From Alteromonas lipotrueae (lineage in GTDB: Bacteria > Pseudomonadota > Gammaproteobacteria > Enterobacterales > Alteromonadaceae), in contig NZ_JAESDI010000002.1 of assembly GCF_019249215.1 (NCBI RefSeq), positions 186,001-250,000 on the forward strand: 64,000 nucleotides of DNA. Reading direction: 5' to 3'. Made by a program: the position numbers and the translations under genes. The stretch's first letter is position 1. Each line of letters begins with the position of its first letter. The notes under the pieces were generated by a model, which did not search any database, was not told the origin of the DNA, and was given only the letters and a program-made list of their open reading frames with translations. Shown piece after piece: positions 34,649 through 47,600 of this stretch.

Positions 34649-36304
34649 ATGACAGATCGGGCTATAAAACTTTCTATACGAAGTTTATTTTTGTGGGTGG
34701 TCATGACCATCGCCGCAATTTCGCTGGTTAGCACCTCCGGTTTGTCTATCTACACCCAAATAAATGCCTATCGACACGAATTGGATAACCGCGCAAACCT
34801 GCTATCTAAGATGACTGCTAACGTGGTTGCCAACCCGCTTAAAAATTCTAGCCAGGCATTGGTGGAAGAATCTTTGCAATTCTTAGATTCTGCTGACAAA
34901 GTGTTAAACGTACATATTTATAAAAGCTTACCGGATGAGCCTAACACCTCAAGTGCCGTTGAACGTTTTGCCTCTTACAACAAAGGCGGACAACTACTTA
35001 TTCCTGGAAAGCAAAAACAGCTAACCAACTTAGATCAAACCCCCTTGCTTACAGACGAAAATGATTACTTAGAAAGTAGTCGTAAAATTTTTAACCAAGA
35101 GACCAACGAAGTCTTGGGGTGGGTTTACCTTCGTATGTCTGCAGACGGGTTTGGTCAGCACATTATCAAAACGGTTCTGGTTAACCTTGGGGTTATGTTT
35201 TTCTTACTGATATTCAGCTTTTTGTTAGCACTGCGTTTTCAACGCCGTGCCACTGTTCCTATTGAAAAACTCTCTTTTTTCCTACAGCGCACCTCTAGAC
35301 AGCGAGACTATTCGGCACGAGCAGAACCGTCCAATATTAAAGAAATAAACGTGCTGTCTGATGATGTGAATATTATGCTATCTCGCATACAAGAATACAT
35401 GCACAAACAGCGTCAAGCCGAAGAGCAGCACAGAAAGCTGAATGCCAGCTTAGAAGAAATGGTAAGCCAACGCACTAATGCGTTGAAAGACGCTAACCAA
35501 GAATTAATTCAAACGCTTGAAAAGCTGCATGAGTTTCAACGCCAAATTGTACAAAATGAAAAAATGGCATCGTTGGGCGACATGGTTGCGGGGGTTGCCC
35601 ACGAAGTTAATACCCCCATTGGCTTAGGCGTTACAGCTTCTACTATGATGCTCGACCGACTCGCGGTTATTGAAAGGGATTTTGAGAATAAAACGCTAAA
35701 GGCCAGTGCCATGAAACGCTTCATGGATGAAAGTCATGAAAATTTAAACATCATTTATCGCAATTTGAACCGCGCTGCTGAGCTAATTTCCAGTTTTAAA
35801 CAGGTTGCAGTAGATCAATCGAGCGAAAGTAGCCGAACTTTTTGCTTTGCACAGCTAGTTAATGAGATACTACTGTCGTTACAGCCTCGCTTAAAAAAAT
35901 TACAACACAACATCAACGTAGATTGCGACCCTACCTTATGCGTTGAAACGAAGGCTGGTCCTATTAATCAAATCATTATTAACCTTATTATGAATTCGGT
36001 TATCCATGGCTTTGAGAACATAGAAAAAGGCCAGATTGACATCTGTGCTGAATTAATTACAACAAACAAGCTAAAGTTAGTGTATCGGGATAACGGCATC
36101 GGGATCCCAACAGATATTCGTAAACGTATTTTCGACCCTTTCGTAACCACAAAACGTGGACAAGGGGGGTCTGGATTAGGCATGCACTTAGTGTACAATT
36201 TAGTCACTCAAGCGCTCAATGGCTCTATCTCAATTACCAGCGAAGTAGGTAGTGGTGTAGAATTTGTTATTGTTTTTCCTGTTTCCAGTGCGAAAACGTC
36301 ATAA
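34649..36304 (+). CDS. membrane sensor histidine kinase
   Basis: A 551-residue kinase with two membrane helices (about 12-35 and 176-196) around a periplasmic sensor region of about 140 residues, then a HAMP-like segment (about 197-250), a coiled coil (about 255-300), the phospho-acceptor region ASLGDMVAGVAHEVNTPIG (His318) and an HATPase domain with N box NLIMNSVIHG, G1 YRDNGIGIP and G2 GGSGLGMHL. It lacks PAS, receiver and Hpt domains, so it is not ArcB. arcA lies 155 bases downstream on the same strand, so it could influence ArcA, but most arcA genes are orphans. The signal is unknown. Confidence 0.87.
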   Translation: MTDRAIKLSIRSLFLWVVMTIAAISLVSTSGLSIYTQINAYRHELDNRANLLSKMTANVVANPLKNSSQALVEESLQFLDSADKVLNVHIYKSLPDEPNTSSAVERFASYNKGGQLLIPGKQKQLTNLDQTPLLTDENDYLESSRKIFNQETNEVLGWVYLRMSADGFGQHIIKTVLVNLGVMFFLLIFSFLLALRFQRRATVPIEKLSFFLQRTSRQRDYSARAEPSNIKEINVLSDDVNIMLSRIQEYMHKQRQAEEQHRKLNASLEEMVSQRTNALKDANQELIQTLEKLHEFQRQIVQNEKMASLGDMVAGVAHEVNTPIGLGVTASTMMLDRLAVIERDFENKTLKASAMKRFMDESHENLNIIYRNLNRAAELISSFKQVAVDQSSESSRTFCFAQLVNEILLSLQPRLKKLQHNINVDCDPTLCVETKAGPINQIIINLIMNSVIHGFENIEKGQIDICAELITTNKLKLVYRDNGIGIPTDIRKRIFDPFVTTKRGQGGSGLGMHLVYNLVTQALNGSISITSEVGSGVEFVIVFPVSSAKTS

Positions 36305-36459
36305 TACCTGTATAACTATTGAACTTTGCTTGAAATTTGTTGGCTAACCCCAATACCTTGAATTTAGTAATATTCGATAGTAACTTGCATATAAGTAAAC
36401 GAATATTAAAATTTAATCAGTAATTGCTTAAACCGATTTTATAAAGAGTGTAAAACACC

Positions 36460-37167
36460 ATGCAGACGCCAAATGTGTTAATTGTTGAAGATGAAGTGGT
36501 CACACGTACCACGCTAAAGAGTTTATTCGAAGCAGAAGGGTACAATGTATTTGAAGCTGAAAATGGTGATCAAATGCATGACTTCTTTGAAAATCACGCA
36601 ATTAATTTGGTTATTATGGATATTAACCTGCCAGGTAAAAATGGCCTAATTTTGGCACGTGAAGTACGTGACCGTAAAAATGTAGGTCTTATTTTCCTTA
36701 CTGGCCGTGATAACGACGTTGATCGTATCTTAGGTCTGGAAATTGGCGCAGATGACTATCTAACCAAGCCTTTCAATCCTCGTGAACTAACTATTCGTGC
36801 GCGTAACTTATTATCTCGCACCACAAACTCTGCAGAAGACGATGATTTACCAAGCCGTGTAAACTTCAATGGCTGGATTTTGGATGGCGACAGCCGTTCT
36901 CTTATTTCACCAACAGGTAAAGAGTTCCGGTTACCACGCAGTGAATTCCGTGCACTACACTTATTCCTTAGCAACCCAGGTAAAATTCTTACCCGTGAGC
37001 AGCTAATTATGGAAATGACAGGCCGTGAACTTCGCCCTAACGACCGCACAGTAGACGTAACTATTCGCCGTATTCGTAAGCATTTCGAATCAGATCCTTC
37101 TGACGAAGAATTGATTGTGACCATTCACGGTGAAGGTTACCGCTTCTGTGGCTCTGTCGACGGCTAA
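36460..37167 (+). CDS. arcA: response regulator ArcA (aerobic respiration control)
   Basis: A 235-residue OmpR-family regulator: receiver domain (about 1-120) with VEDE acidic pocket, phospho-acceptor Asp54 in [13 protein letters not shown] and [25 protein letters not shown], then a winged helix (about 135-232) ending [15 protein letters not shown] and [10 protein letters not shown]. It follows E. coli ArcA nearly residue for residue in these blocks. It represses or activates respiratory genes with oxygen supply. A strong terminator follows. The kinase gene upstream is not ArcB. Confidence 0.94.
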   Translation: MQTPNVLIVEDEVVTRTTLKSLFEAEGYNVFEAENGDQMHDFFENHAINLVIMDINLPGKNGLILAREVRDRKNVGLIFLTGRDNDVDRILGLEIGADDYLTKPFNPRELTIRARNLLSRTTNSAEDDDLPSRVNFNGWILDGDSRSLISPTGKEFRLPRSEFRALHLFLSNPGKILTREQLIMEMTGRELRPNDRTVDVTIRRIRKHFESDPSDEELIVTIHGEGYRFCGSVDG

Positions 37168-37227
37168 TTAGCCCAAACAGAGATACCAATGGTAGTTACC
37201 GTTGTAAGTAATAGCCTGATTAAATAC

Positions 37228-37261
37228 AAAAAAAGCCGCTCAATAGAGCGGCTTTTTTTTT
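37228..37261 (+). terminator. rho-independent terminator after arcA
   Basis: AAAAAGCCGCTC and GAGCGGCTTTTT pair around AATA and are followed by more T. The A-rich 5' side makes it usable in both directions, so it may also serve the convergent lacZ. Confidence 0.9.
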
Positions 37262-37322
37262 ACGTTCTAAATTTATAATGTAAGTTTTGAACGCACTTAA
37301 GCTTAGCTAGTTTGCGATGCTC

Positions 37323-40475
<3,153 letters not shown>

Positions 40476-40579
40476 TTACGGTAGGTTTTTTTAATAACAG
40501 GTGAAATATAGCGGAAACACGCGCAATCCTTTATGCTTGTTTCTCTCTTTAATTTATCCAAAACTCTCATTTTACAATT

Positions 40580-41578
40580 ATGCAACCTACTAGCTTAGCT
40601 TCTTCTGGTTCCCAAAATATGCACGCGCAGAGAACCTTTCGCGATATTGTGAATATTGGGCCACACTGCCTTGAACGCTTTATAGATAGTACAAATGCGC
40701 CAGAAATTAAAGCGCTAGACATTGAGTTGGCGGGCTGCTCGAATTTATCAGGCACTTATCAAGTTGGCCGAGTTACCCCTCCTAACCACACTCTTTTTTA
40801 TTCATTAAACGGCAGCGGTAAAATACTCACCCCGTCTGGCGAGTACGCACTACCAGCTTCAAGTGTGATTATTTTGCCAGCGCACCAAAGTTTTGAAGTG
40901 CAAATTGATCAATTTGATGAAACCAGCGCAACGCCGGATGCAACTGAAGTAACGAAAAGCGAAGCCAGTGAAGTACAAGATAAAATTAACGCTGGGAAAG
41001 CGCCGCGAGCCGATCAAGCGCCGCGAGCGGATCAAGAGCAGTGGGACATTATTTGGCTGAATTTATCCGATTGCCCTCGATGGCAGCATTTTTTTGATGT
41101 AGCACACCCCGTTCAGCACGACATTGAGTTGGCAGGGTTGCACCATGCGATGGAATTACTGTATTTAGAAACCAATAGCCAACATCGGCAAGCGGTTATT
41201 CCCATTATTCAGCAATATTTGCAGCATATTGCCACCCCGGTGAAAAGCACGCACCAAGTACGATTGTCGGCCCTGTTTGCTGCGGTAGAAAAACAATTGC
41301 AGTTCAATTGGGATATAGACGCCTTGGTAGACAAAGTGCACTACTCGGCCCCTCACCTACACAGGCTATGCCTTGCGCAGTTTGGTCGAAGCCCCATGCA
41401 GCATGTTATTTATCTGCGCATGGTAAGGGCTAAAAATTTACTGATAAGCACGCAATGGCCCATTGCTTATATTGCCAACTACGTGGGCTACAGCAATGTG
41501 TTTACGTTTTCGAAGCGGTTTAAAAAGTCACAAGGGATGCCGCCTAGCGAATTTCGCCAGCGGCAGTCTTCAAATTAA
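40580..41578 (+). CDS. AraC-family transcriptional regulator
   Basis: A 332-residue regulator with an N-terminal cupin-type sugar-sensing domain (about 50-200; FYSLNGSGKILTPSGEYALPASSVIILPAHQSFEV) and a C-terminal double helix-turn-helix (about 230-328; PHLHRLCLAQFGRSPMQHVIYLRMVRAKNLL, PIAYIANYVGYSNVFTFSKRFKK). Divergent from lacZ with 116 bases between, so it probably controls lacZ, with a galactoside as likely ligand. The sensory domain is split by an odd Ala/Glu/Lys-rich insert (about 115-155) that contains a tandem repeat APRADQ-APRADQ. An alternative start is the ATG at 40619. Confidence 0.85.
   Translation: MQPTSLASSGSQNMHAQRTFRDIVNIGPHCLERFIDSTNAPEIKALDIELAGCSNLSGTYQVGRVTPPNHTLFYSLNGSGKILTPSGEYALPASSVIILPAHQSFEVQIDQFDETSATPDATEVTKSEASEVQDKINAGKAPRADQAPRADQEQWDIIWLNLSDCPRWQHFFDVAHPVQHDIELAGLHHAMELLYLETNSQHRQAVIPIIQQYLQHIATPVKSTHQVRLSALFAAVEKQLQFNWDIDALVDKVHYSAPHLHRLCLAQFGRSPMQHVIYLRMVRAKNLLISTQWPIAYIANYVGYSNVFTFSKRFKKSQGMPPSEFRQRQSSN
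41000..41035 (+). repeat. 18-base tandem repeat inside the AraC regulator gene
   Basis: Two copies of GCGCCGCGAGC(C/G)GATCAA, differing at one base, encode APRADQ twice. The unit is a multiple of three, so gain or loss of a copy keeps the frame. The repeat is richer in GC than its surroundings. Confidence 0.85.
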
Positions 41579-41645
41579 GTAAGTTCATTCAAGCTCGCTA
41601 CATAAAACTATGTGAGATTGAACGACTTAAATCCAAACAGAGAAA

Positions 41646-42977
41646 CTAGCTTCCTGCTATTTTCATCTGATTAATAAGGATAGAACCGGTATGCACACTA
41701 CCGCGTAAATCTTTATCTTTACCAATTGCCACAATGCCAGCAAACATATCTTGTAAACAGCCTGCAATAGTCACTTCGTGAACAGGGTATTGAATAACAC
41801 CATTTTCTACCCAGAACCCAGCTGCGCCGCGAGAATAATCGCCGGTAACCGTGTTCACGCCCTGCCCCATAAGCTCGGTAACGTATAAGCCAGTGCCCAT
41901 TTCTTTTAGCAAGTCGCTGTCGCTATGACCTGTGTCGCCCACCAACCAGTTGTGAATGCCACCTGCGTGACCATTGGTTTGGGTGTTTAGCTTGCGAGCC
42001 GAATACGTGGTGTAAAGGTAGGTAGAAAGCTTTCCGCCATCAACTATTGTCATGTCTTTACAAGCAACGCCTTCGTTGTCGAAGCTAGAACTCGCTAAGC
42101 CCGACTTTATAAATGGGCGTTCTTCAATGTTTAACCATTCTGGAAAAATTTGTTTTCCTAAGCTATCTAACAAAAACGATGAACGACGATACAAACTACC
42201 CCCGCTGATAGCACCCACATAATGCCCAAATAAACTAGACGCTATGTCTTTGTGTAACAGAATAGGCACCTGAGCCGTATTAATCTTGCGGGCTCCTAAA
42301 CGCTCTACAGTGGCTTTTGCCGCTTCTTGCCCAATAGATACTGCCGATTGCAACAAAGGCGCCTGTCGGTCGACTGTGTACGCATAATCACGCTGCATGT
42401 CGCCATCTTGCGATCCGATCACCATGCAGCTTAAGCTGTAACGGCTACTTGGATACCCTGCATTTATACCGTGGGTATTGCCGTAAACACGCATACCAAG
42501 GTTAGCGTTATACGATGCACCGTCTGAATTTGTAATGCGCGGGTCGTAACCTAATGCAGCAGATTCCGCTTCAATTGTGGTGGCAATGGCTTTTTCTGTA
42601 TCAAGCTCTTGCGGGTGATATAAATCCAAATCGGGGAATTCTGTGGCCATAAGTTCAGCATCGGCAAGACCAGTACAAGGATCTTCACTGGTGTACTTAG
42701 CAATATCGACGGCTTTTTCCACGGCACGGGTAAGTGCTTCTTTGCTTAAGTCAGCCGTAGAGGCGCTGCCTTTTCGCTTACCTACGTAAACACTAATTCC
42801 CAAGCCGCCATCGTTGGTAAACTCTACGTTTTCAACTTCTTGCATACGTGAAGATACCGCAATACCTTCCACTTTTGACATGCTTGCTTCTGCTTGGGTT
42901 GCCCCATTTTTTAGGGCTAATTTCAGTACATCATCAACGACATTCTGAATTTCTGATAACTGTTGCTCAATTTGCAT
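41646..42977 (-). CDS. pmbA: metalloprotease subunit PmbA/TldE
   Basis: A 443-residue PmbA/TldE protein, the non-catalytic partner of TldD in a heterodimer that trims peptides such as microcins and helps degrade CcdA. It has the N-terminal family fold and the C-terminal GYSRGAAGFWVENG and HEVTIAGCLQDMFAGIVAIG blocks. The HExxxH motif of TldD is absent, as expected. The partner gene tldD lies about 3.2 kb away on the same strand. yjgA is divergent, as in E. coli and most relatives. Confidence 0.94.
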   Translation of the reverse strand: MQIEQQLSEIQNVVDDVLKLALKNGATQAEASMSKVEGIAVSSRMQEVENVEFTNDGGLGISVYVGKRKGSASTADLSKEALTRAVEKAVDIAKYTSEDPCTGLADAELMATEFPDLDLYHPQELDTEKAIATTIEAESAALGYDPRITNSDGASYNANLGMRVYGNTHGINAGYPSSRYSLSCMVIGSQDGDMQRDYAYTVDRQAPLLQSAVSIGQEAAKATVERLGARKINTAQVPILLHKDIASSLFGHYVGAISGGSLYRRSSFLLDSLGKQIFPEWLNIEERPFIKSGLASSSFDNEGVACKDMTIVDGGKLSTYLYTTYSARKLNTQTNGHAGGIHNWLVGDTGHSDSDLLKEMGTGLYVTELMGQGVNTVTGDYSRGAAGFWVENGVIQYPVHEVTIAGCLQDMFAGIVAIGKDKDLRGSVHTGSILINQMKIAGS

Positions 42978-43049
42978 AGTAAGTTTCGCTGTCTAAATCC
43001 GACTGTGATAGTTACAATTTAGCTAAAGTGTAACACTTATGAGTTTGAA

Positions 43050-43595
43050 ATGAGCGATCAGAAATCTAAATCACGACAACAATCTAAGTTAGAAAGCGCC
43101 GAGCCAGAAGAAGAGCTCATTAGTAAAAGCGAACTAAAGCGCCAATCTAAAGACTTACAAAAGCTGGGGCAAACCGTAGTAAACCTTACCCCTGCCCACT
43201 ACGCCACCATTCCGCTTGATGAAGAATTGAAAGATGCGTTAGATATTGCCCGTGTCATCAATAAGAAAAAAGACGGTTACAGAAGGCAACTTCAGTTCAT
43301 TGGTAAGCTACTTAGACAAAGGGATAATTCCCCTATTGAAGTCGCCTTGGCTAAAATAACCCATCAACATCAAGCAAATAACGCTGCGTTTCATGAATTA
43401 GAACGTGCTCGTGAAGATGTAATCACCCGTGGTGACGACGCTATTCAAGGGCTTATTGAAGAATACCCTGAGCTAGATAGACAAAAATTAAGACAGTTCC
43501 ACCGCCAAGTGAAAAAAGAACAAGAAAAGAATGCTCCCCCTAAAGCTTACAGGGAGTTATTCCAATATTTAAAAGACGTTACTCAAAAAGAGTAG
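43050..43595 (+). CDS. yjgA: ribosome-associated protein YjgA (DarP)
   Basis: A 181-residue, highly charged helical protein of the DUF615 family with ELKRQSKDLQKLGQTVVNL and IARVINKKKDGYRRQLQFIGKLLR near the middle. It binds late 50S precursors and helps ribosome assembly. Divergent from pmbA at a distance of 72 bases, a conserved pairing. Confidence 0.94.
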   Translation: MSDQKSKSRQQSKLESAEPEEELISKSELKRQSKDLQKLGQTVVNLTPAHYATIPLDEELKDALDIARVINKKKDGYRRQLQFIGKLLRQRDNSPIEVALAKITHQHQANNAAFHELERAREDVITRGDDAIQGLIEEYPELDRQKLRQFHRQVKKEQEKNAPPKAYRELFQYLKDVTQKE

Positions 43596-43613
43596 CAACA
43601 TAAGGAGAGGTAT

Positions 43614-46040
43614 ATGGGGCGGCTCTTAGCGGCATTTGCTTTCGTTTGGGTATTATCAGGATGTAATGGTACCTCGGGGGCAAACGGCGACGACCCCTTT
43701 GGCAGTTCGGATAGCGACGATAGCACCACCTCTCCAGTCGTAGCACTTTCTCTTGAGATTAGCGATGCTAACTGTAATACGGTTAATCAGGCTAGTTTCG
43801 AGATTGGTGATACTGCCTGCATCACTGCTACCATTACCGAAGATGGTGCGGTATTAACCGGAGAAATAATCAGTTTTACAAGCGGTATAGGCACACTCTC
43901 TGTTAGCGACAAGCTCACTGACAGTAACGGTGAAGCCATTGTGTATTTAGACTCAGATAGCGCTATTGCTGGTGCCAGCACGATTACCGCTACTTACGAC
44001 AGCACATCGTCAGAAGCAAACATTGAGTTTTTGATTGCCGACACCGATACCGTGTTTTTACCCACCCTTTCACTAACCTTAAGTGACAGTGCAGGCGATC
44101 AAGTTAGTAGGATTACCGCTGATGAAACCGGCACCCTTAGTGCGTCGCTGATAAATATCGATGACACCCCAATTGCAGATGCCATTGTGAGCTTCCAAGT
44201 GTCTCGCGGTTCGGTAAGCATAGATGACGCGCTAACCACTAATGACGGCCTTGCCAATAGTCAGTTAATACCTACCGACGATAACCTAGGTGCTGGCACG
44301 GCCACTGTGTCATATGTTTATAATGAACAAACCCTAACCGCTACACTCAATTATGAAATTCAGTCTTCTGCGGTAACCGATGAAGTTATTCGAATTGGTA
44401 CGTTTGATAACGGCGAATTTGTAGCCGGTTTATTAGGGGTAGACGGTTACACCACGGACGAAGACGTTGTCATCGCCGCTGGCGCAACCCTTGGTGTTAA
44501 CGTAGCACTGGTTAATTCTGAAGGCGAAACCTATGCCACCAGTATTCCCGTAACCTTTAGCTCTGTTTGTGTGGCGAACGATAGTGCCGATATTGATGAA
44601 ACCGTATTTACCGCAAGCGGACAAGCCCGCTCTACATTTCAAGACAATAGTTGCGCTGGAAATACCGGCTTCGACGACGAGATAAGTGCAACGGTTACTA
44701 TCAATAGCAGTACGTTAAGTGTGTCCCGTTCTATAGAAATTCTGCCTGAAACCGCAGGTAGCATCGCCTTTATCGATGCGTCTCCGTCATCAATTGTAAT
44801 CAGTGGTACGGGCGGCCAAGATGCAAGCTCAGTATCAAGAGTAACCTTTCAAGTTAACAGTGCGTTGGGTAATCCGCTTGCTCAACAAGAAGTGGCGTTT
44901 AGCTTAAACAGTAATATTGGTGGCCTGGCGCTTTCTCCTGCTAGTGCACTGACTAACTCTGAAGGCCAAGTCAGCACTTTTGTGACAGCAGGTAGCGTGC
45001 CTACTGCCGTTCGCGTTACCGCCGTTACCGACATTGATGATACTAGCATTCAGTCTCAGTCTGACTTGCTTAGCGTGAACACTGGGTTGCCCGATCAAAA
45101 CAGTATTAGTTTGTCGCCATCGAGTTTGAACCCTGAAGCACACAACATTAACGGCAACGAATTAACCATTACCGCTAGCGCGGCTGATGCTTTTAACAAT
45201 CCAGTGCCAGATGGCACCACGCTGAACTTCACCACCGAAGGCGGGTTAATTGAGCCAAGCTGCACCACCCAAAGCGGCAGGTGCAGTGTGACTTGGACGA
45301 GTGCTGAGCCAAGAGTAGCCGATCACCGAATTACGGTAATGGTAACAGCGGTAGGCCATGAAACATTAATAGACGCTAATGGCAATAACCTATACGACGA
45401 TGCTGATGGCGGCGCAATTACCGGCAGTACGGGCAATGGACTATCCATATTACTGCCTGATACCACGGGCTTTATCGATTATCCCGAGGCATGGCGTGAC
45501 GATAACGAAGACGGTAGCTATGACGCCACAGAGCCCTTTTTCGATTACGACAGTTCAGGTGACTTTACCCTGGCCAATGGATTATTTGATGGCCCGCAAT
45601 GCGATGCCACAACCTGCGGGAATAGCGCGCTGCATGTGAGGCGCGCCATGGTGGTTATTATGTCATCGTCATCTGCGTTGCTAACGTTTAACAGCAGTAC
45701 CGATGAGCTAGCGAACAACACTAATCCGCCTGGGTTAACGCCTGTGTTGAGTATCCCAAGAGGAAGCAATGCGTTGCTATCGTTAGCCTATTCAGATACC
45801 GCTAATCAGCCATTAGCAGAAGGTACAGAAATTAGCATTACAAGCTCTGAAGGGGGGATTTCAGGTTCACTTGAAGCCACCGTGCCTTCTACCAACGCGG
45901 CAGGTAACAGACAACTATCCTTCGTACTGACTAATCTATTAGATGAGTCGGAAGCCAGCACCAGTGCGATTGTAAGTGCGCTAGTTACCTCTCCCAGTGG
46001 TGTTACTACCAGTCTTGATATGGTAGTCACTTTGGAATAG
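43614..46040 (+). CDS. large lipoprotein with bacterial Ig-like (invasin-type) domains
   Basis: An 808-residue exported lipoprotein: lipobox LSGC (Cys about 17), an Asp/Ser/Gly-rich linker, then a series of bacterial Ig-like (Big_1) domains from about 45 to 800. Repeated signs are TVTATYDSTSSEANIEF, DGLANSQLIPTDDNLGAGTATV, NSEGQVSTFVTAGSVPTAVRVTAV and GTTLNFTTEGG. Four Cys-pair-like positions occur in the middle domains. Adhesins and invasins use such stalks, but no tip domain is visible, so the role may be structural or in attachment. AGGAGAGG lies 4 bases before the ATG. It follows yjgA by 18 bases. Confidence 0.82.
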   Translation: MGRLLAAFAFVWVLSGCNGTSGANGDDPFGSSDSDDSTTSPVVALSLEISDANCNTVNQASFEIGDTACITATITEDGAVLTGEIISFTSGIGTLSVSDKLTDSNGEAIVYLDSDSAIAGASTITATYDSTSSEANIEFLIADTDTVFLPTLSLTLSDSAGDQVSRITADETGTLSASLINIDDTPIADAIVSFQVSRGSVSIDDALTTNDGLANSQLIPTDDNLGAGTATVSYVYNEQTLTATLNYEIQSSAVTDEVIRIGTFDNGEFVAGLLGVDGYTTDEDVVIAAGATLGVNVALVNSEGETYATSIPVTFSSVCVANDSADIDETVFTASGQARSTFQDNSCAGNTGFDDEISATVTINSSTLSVSRSIEILPETAGSIAFIDASPSSIVISGTGGQDASSVSRVTFQVNSALGNPLAQQEVAFSLNSNIGGLALSPASALTNSEGQVSTFVTAGSVPTAVRVTAVTDIDDTSIQSQSDLLSVNTGLPDQNSISLSPSSLNPEAHNINGNELTITASAADAFNNPVPDGTTLNFTTEGGLIEPSCTTQSGRCSVTWTSAEPRVADHRITVMVTAVGHETLIDANGNNLYDDADGGAITGSTGNGLSILLPDTTGFIDYPEAWRDDNEDGSYDATEPFFDYDSSGDFTLANGLFDGPQCDATTCGNSALHVRRAMVVIMSSSSALLTFNSSTDELANNTNPPGLTPVLSIPRGSNALLSLAYSDTANQPLAEGTEISITSSEGGISGSLEATVPSTNAAGNRQLSFVLTNLLDESEASTSAIVSALVTSPSGVTTSLDMVVTLE

Positions 46041-46102
46041 TGAGCGCTTTCGCAGCAACATGCTGCACTGATCGTATATAAACAGTCAAAAATATTGCAT
46101 TA

Positions 46103-46128
46103 AAAAAGGCGCCAACCGGCGCCTTTTT
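46103..46128. terminator. bidirectional rho-independent terminator
   Basis: AAAAAGGCGCC and GGCGCCTTTTT form a perfect stem with an AACC loop, between the convergent Ig-like lipoprotein gene and tldD. A and T runs on both sides allow use in both directions. Confidence 0.9.
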
Positions 46129-46157
46129 CGAATTCTCACACTAGCGTAACGCGTAAT

Positions 46158-47600
46158 TTACGCCGTTCCGCCCACAGTAAGCTCGTCTATTTTCAATGTA
46201 GGTTGGCCTACGCCAACAGGCACGCTTTGGCCGTCTTTACCACACACGCCAACGCCGTTGTCTAATGCCACATCGTTGCCAATCATGGAAATCTTCTGCA
46301 TAACTTCAGGGCCATTTCCAATCAAAGTAGCGCCTTTAACTGGTGCGGTAATTTTACCATTTTCAATGAGGTATGCTTCTGCACTAGAAAATACGAATTT
46401 GCCTGATGTGATATCAACTTGCCCACCAGCAAAGTTAGGCGCGTAAATACCTTTATCGATAGAGGCAATAATCTCTTTAGGATCGTACTGCCCTTCTAAC
46501 ATGTAGGTATTGGTCATGCGCGGCATAGGTAAATGCGCATAAGACTCGCGACGACCGTTTCCAGTTGGCGCAACACCCATTAGCTTGGCGTTATGCTTAT
46601 CTTGCATGTAGCCTTTTAGAATACCGTCTTCAATAAGGACATTGTGCTGCGTGGGAGTGCCTTCATCATCTACTGACAACGAACCACGACGATCAGCCAA
46701 TGTGCCATCGTCTACTACTGTTACACCCTTTGCAGCTACTCGCTGACCAATCTTCCCACTAAAGGTTGACGCACCTTTACGGTTAAAGTCGCCTTCAAGA
46801 CCATGACCCACCGCTTCGTGTAACAATACACCAGGCCAGCCATTACCCAATACTACCGGCATAGCACCCGCTGGTGAGGCTACCGCTTGCATGTTAACCC
46901 GGGCCATATGCAGGGCATCGTCGGCTAACTGCTCATAGTAGGGGCGACCGTCTTTATCTGACTCAAAAAAAGAATACGCGTATCTGCCGCCAGCACCCGC
47001 GCTGCCGCGCTCACGACGATCACCGTCTTCAAGCAACACAGAACAATTAAGGCGAACCAAGGGGCGGATATCGGTGGCGAATGTACCATCACTGGCAGCC
47101 ACTAAAATTTCTTCGTACACACCACTAATGCTAACCACAACCTGATTGGCTGATGGCTCTTGCTGCCTAACATACGCGTCCACGGCTTTTAGCAGAGAAA
47201 TTTTCTCGGCATCTTGCATGGCTAAAATAGGGTTTTTCTCACCATAGCGCGCTTGATAATCGCTACGTCCTAGGGATGATACTTTCTGAGACCCACCATC
47301 AGGGGCAATACTGCGCGCAGCGTTGCACGCCTTTACTAAGGCATCTTCGCTGATTTCATCTGAATAGGCGAAACCGGTTTTTTCACCGCTGATAGCACGA
47401 ACGCCAACACCACGTTCAATGTTGTAGCTACCTTCTTTAATAATGCCATCTTCGAGCACCCAACTTTCGTGTTGGCTCGACTGAAAATAAAGATCAGCAT
47501 AATCGGTATCGTGACGATGGATACCCGAAAGGGCTCTTTCTAGCGACGCTACATCTAGTCCAGAGTCAGACAGTAAATGGCGTTCAACAGATTTAGACAA
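46158..47600 (-). CDS. tldD: metalloprotease TldD
   Basis: A 480-residue zinc metalloprotease, the catalytic partner of PmbA/TldE. The HExxxH motif is in [19 protein letters not shown]; other family blocks are [13 protein letters not shown] and the C-terminal [29 protein letters not shown] start it at the TTG at 47600: AGGAG lies 5 bases upstream and the length then equals that of E. coli TldD (481). A longer frame would run into the nitrilase gene. The TTG lies within the last codons of the nitrilase gene (8-base overlap), so translation is probably coupled. Confidence 0.93.
   Translation of the reverse strand: MSKSVERHLLSDSGLDVASLERALSGIHRHDTDYADLYFQSSQHESWVLEDGIIKEGSYNIERGVGVRAISGEKTGFAYSDEISEDALVKACNAARSIAPDGGSQKVSSLGRSDYQARYGEKNPILAMQDAEKISLLKAVDAYVRQQEPSANQVVVSISGVYEEILVAASDGTFATDIRPLVRLNCSVLLEDGDRRERGSAGAGGRYAYSFFESDKDGRPYYEQLADDALHMARVNMQAVASPAGAMPVVLGNGWPGVLLHEAVGHGLEGDFNRKGASTFSGKIGQRVAAKGVTVVDDGTLADRRGSLSVDDEGTPTQHNVLIEDGILKGYMQDKHNAKLMGVAPTGNGRRESYAHLPMPRMTNTYMLEGQYDPKEIIASIDKGIYAPNFAGGQVDITSGKFVFSSAEAYLIENGKITAPVKGATLIGNGPEVMQKISMIGNDVALDNGVGVCGKDGQSVPVGVGQPTLKIDELTVGGTA

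Noticed and set aside
34649..36304. Sensor kinase as ArcB
   Set aside because: It lacks the PAS, receiver and Hpt domains of ArcB.
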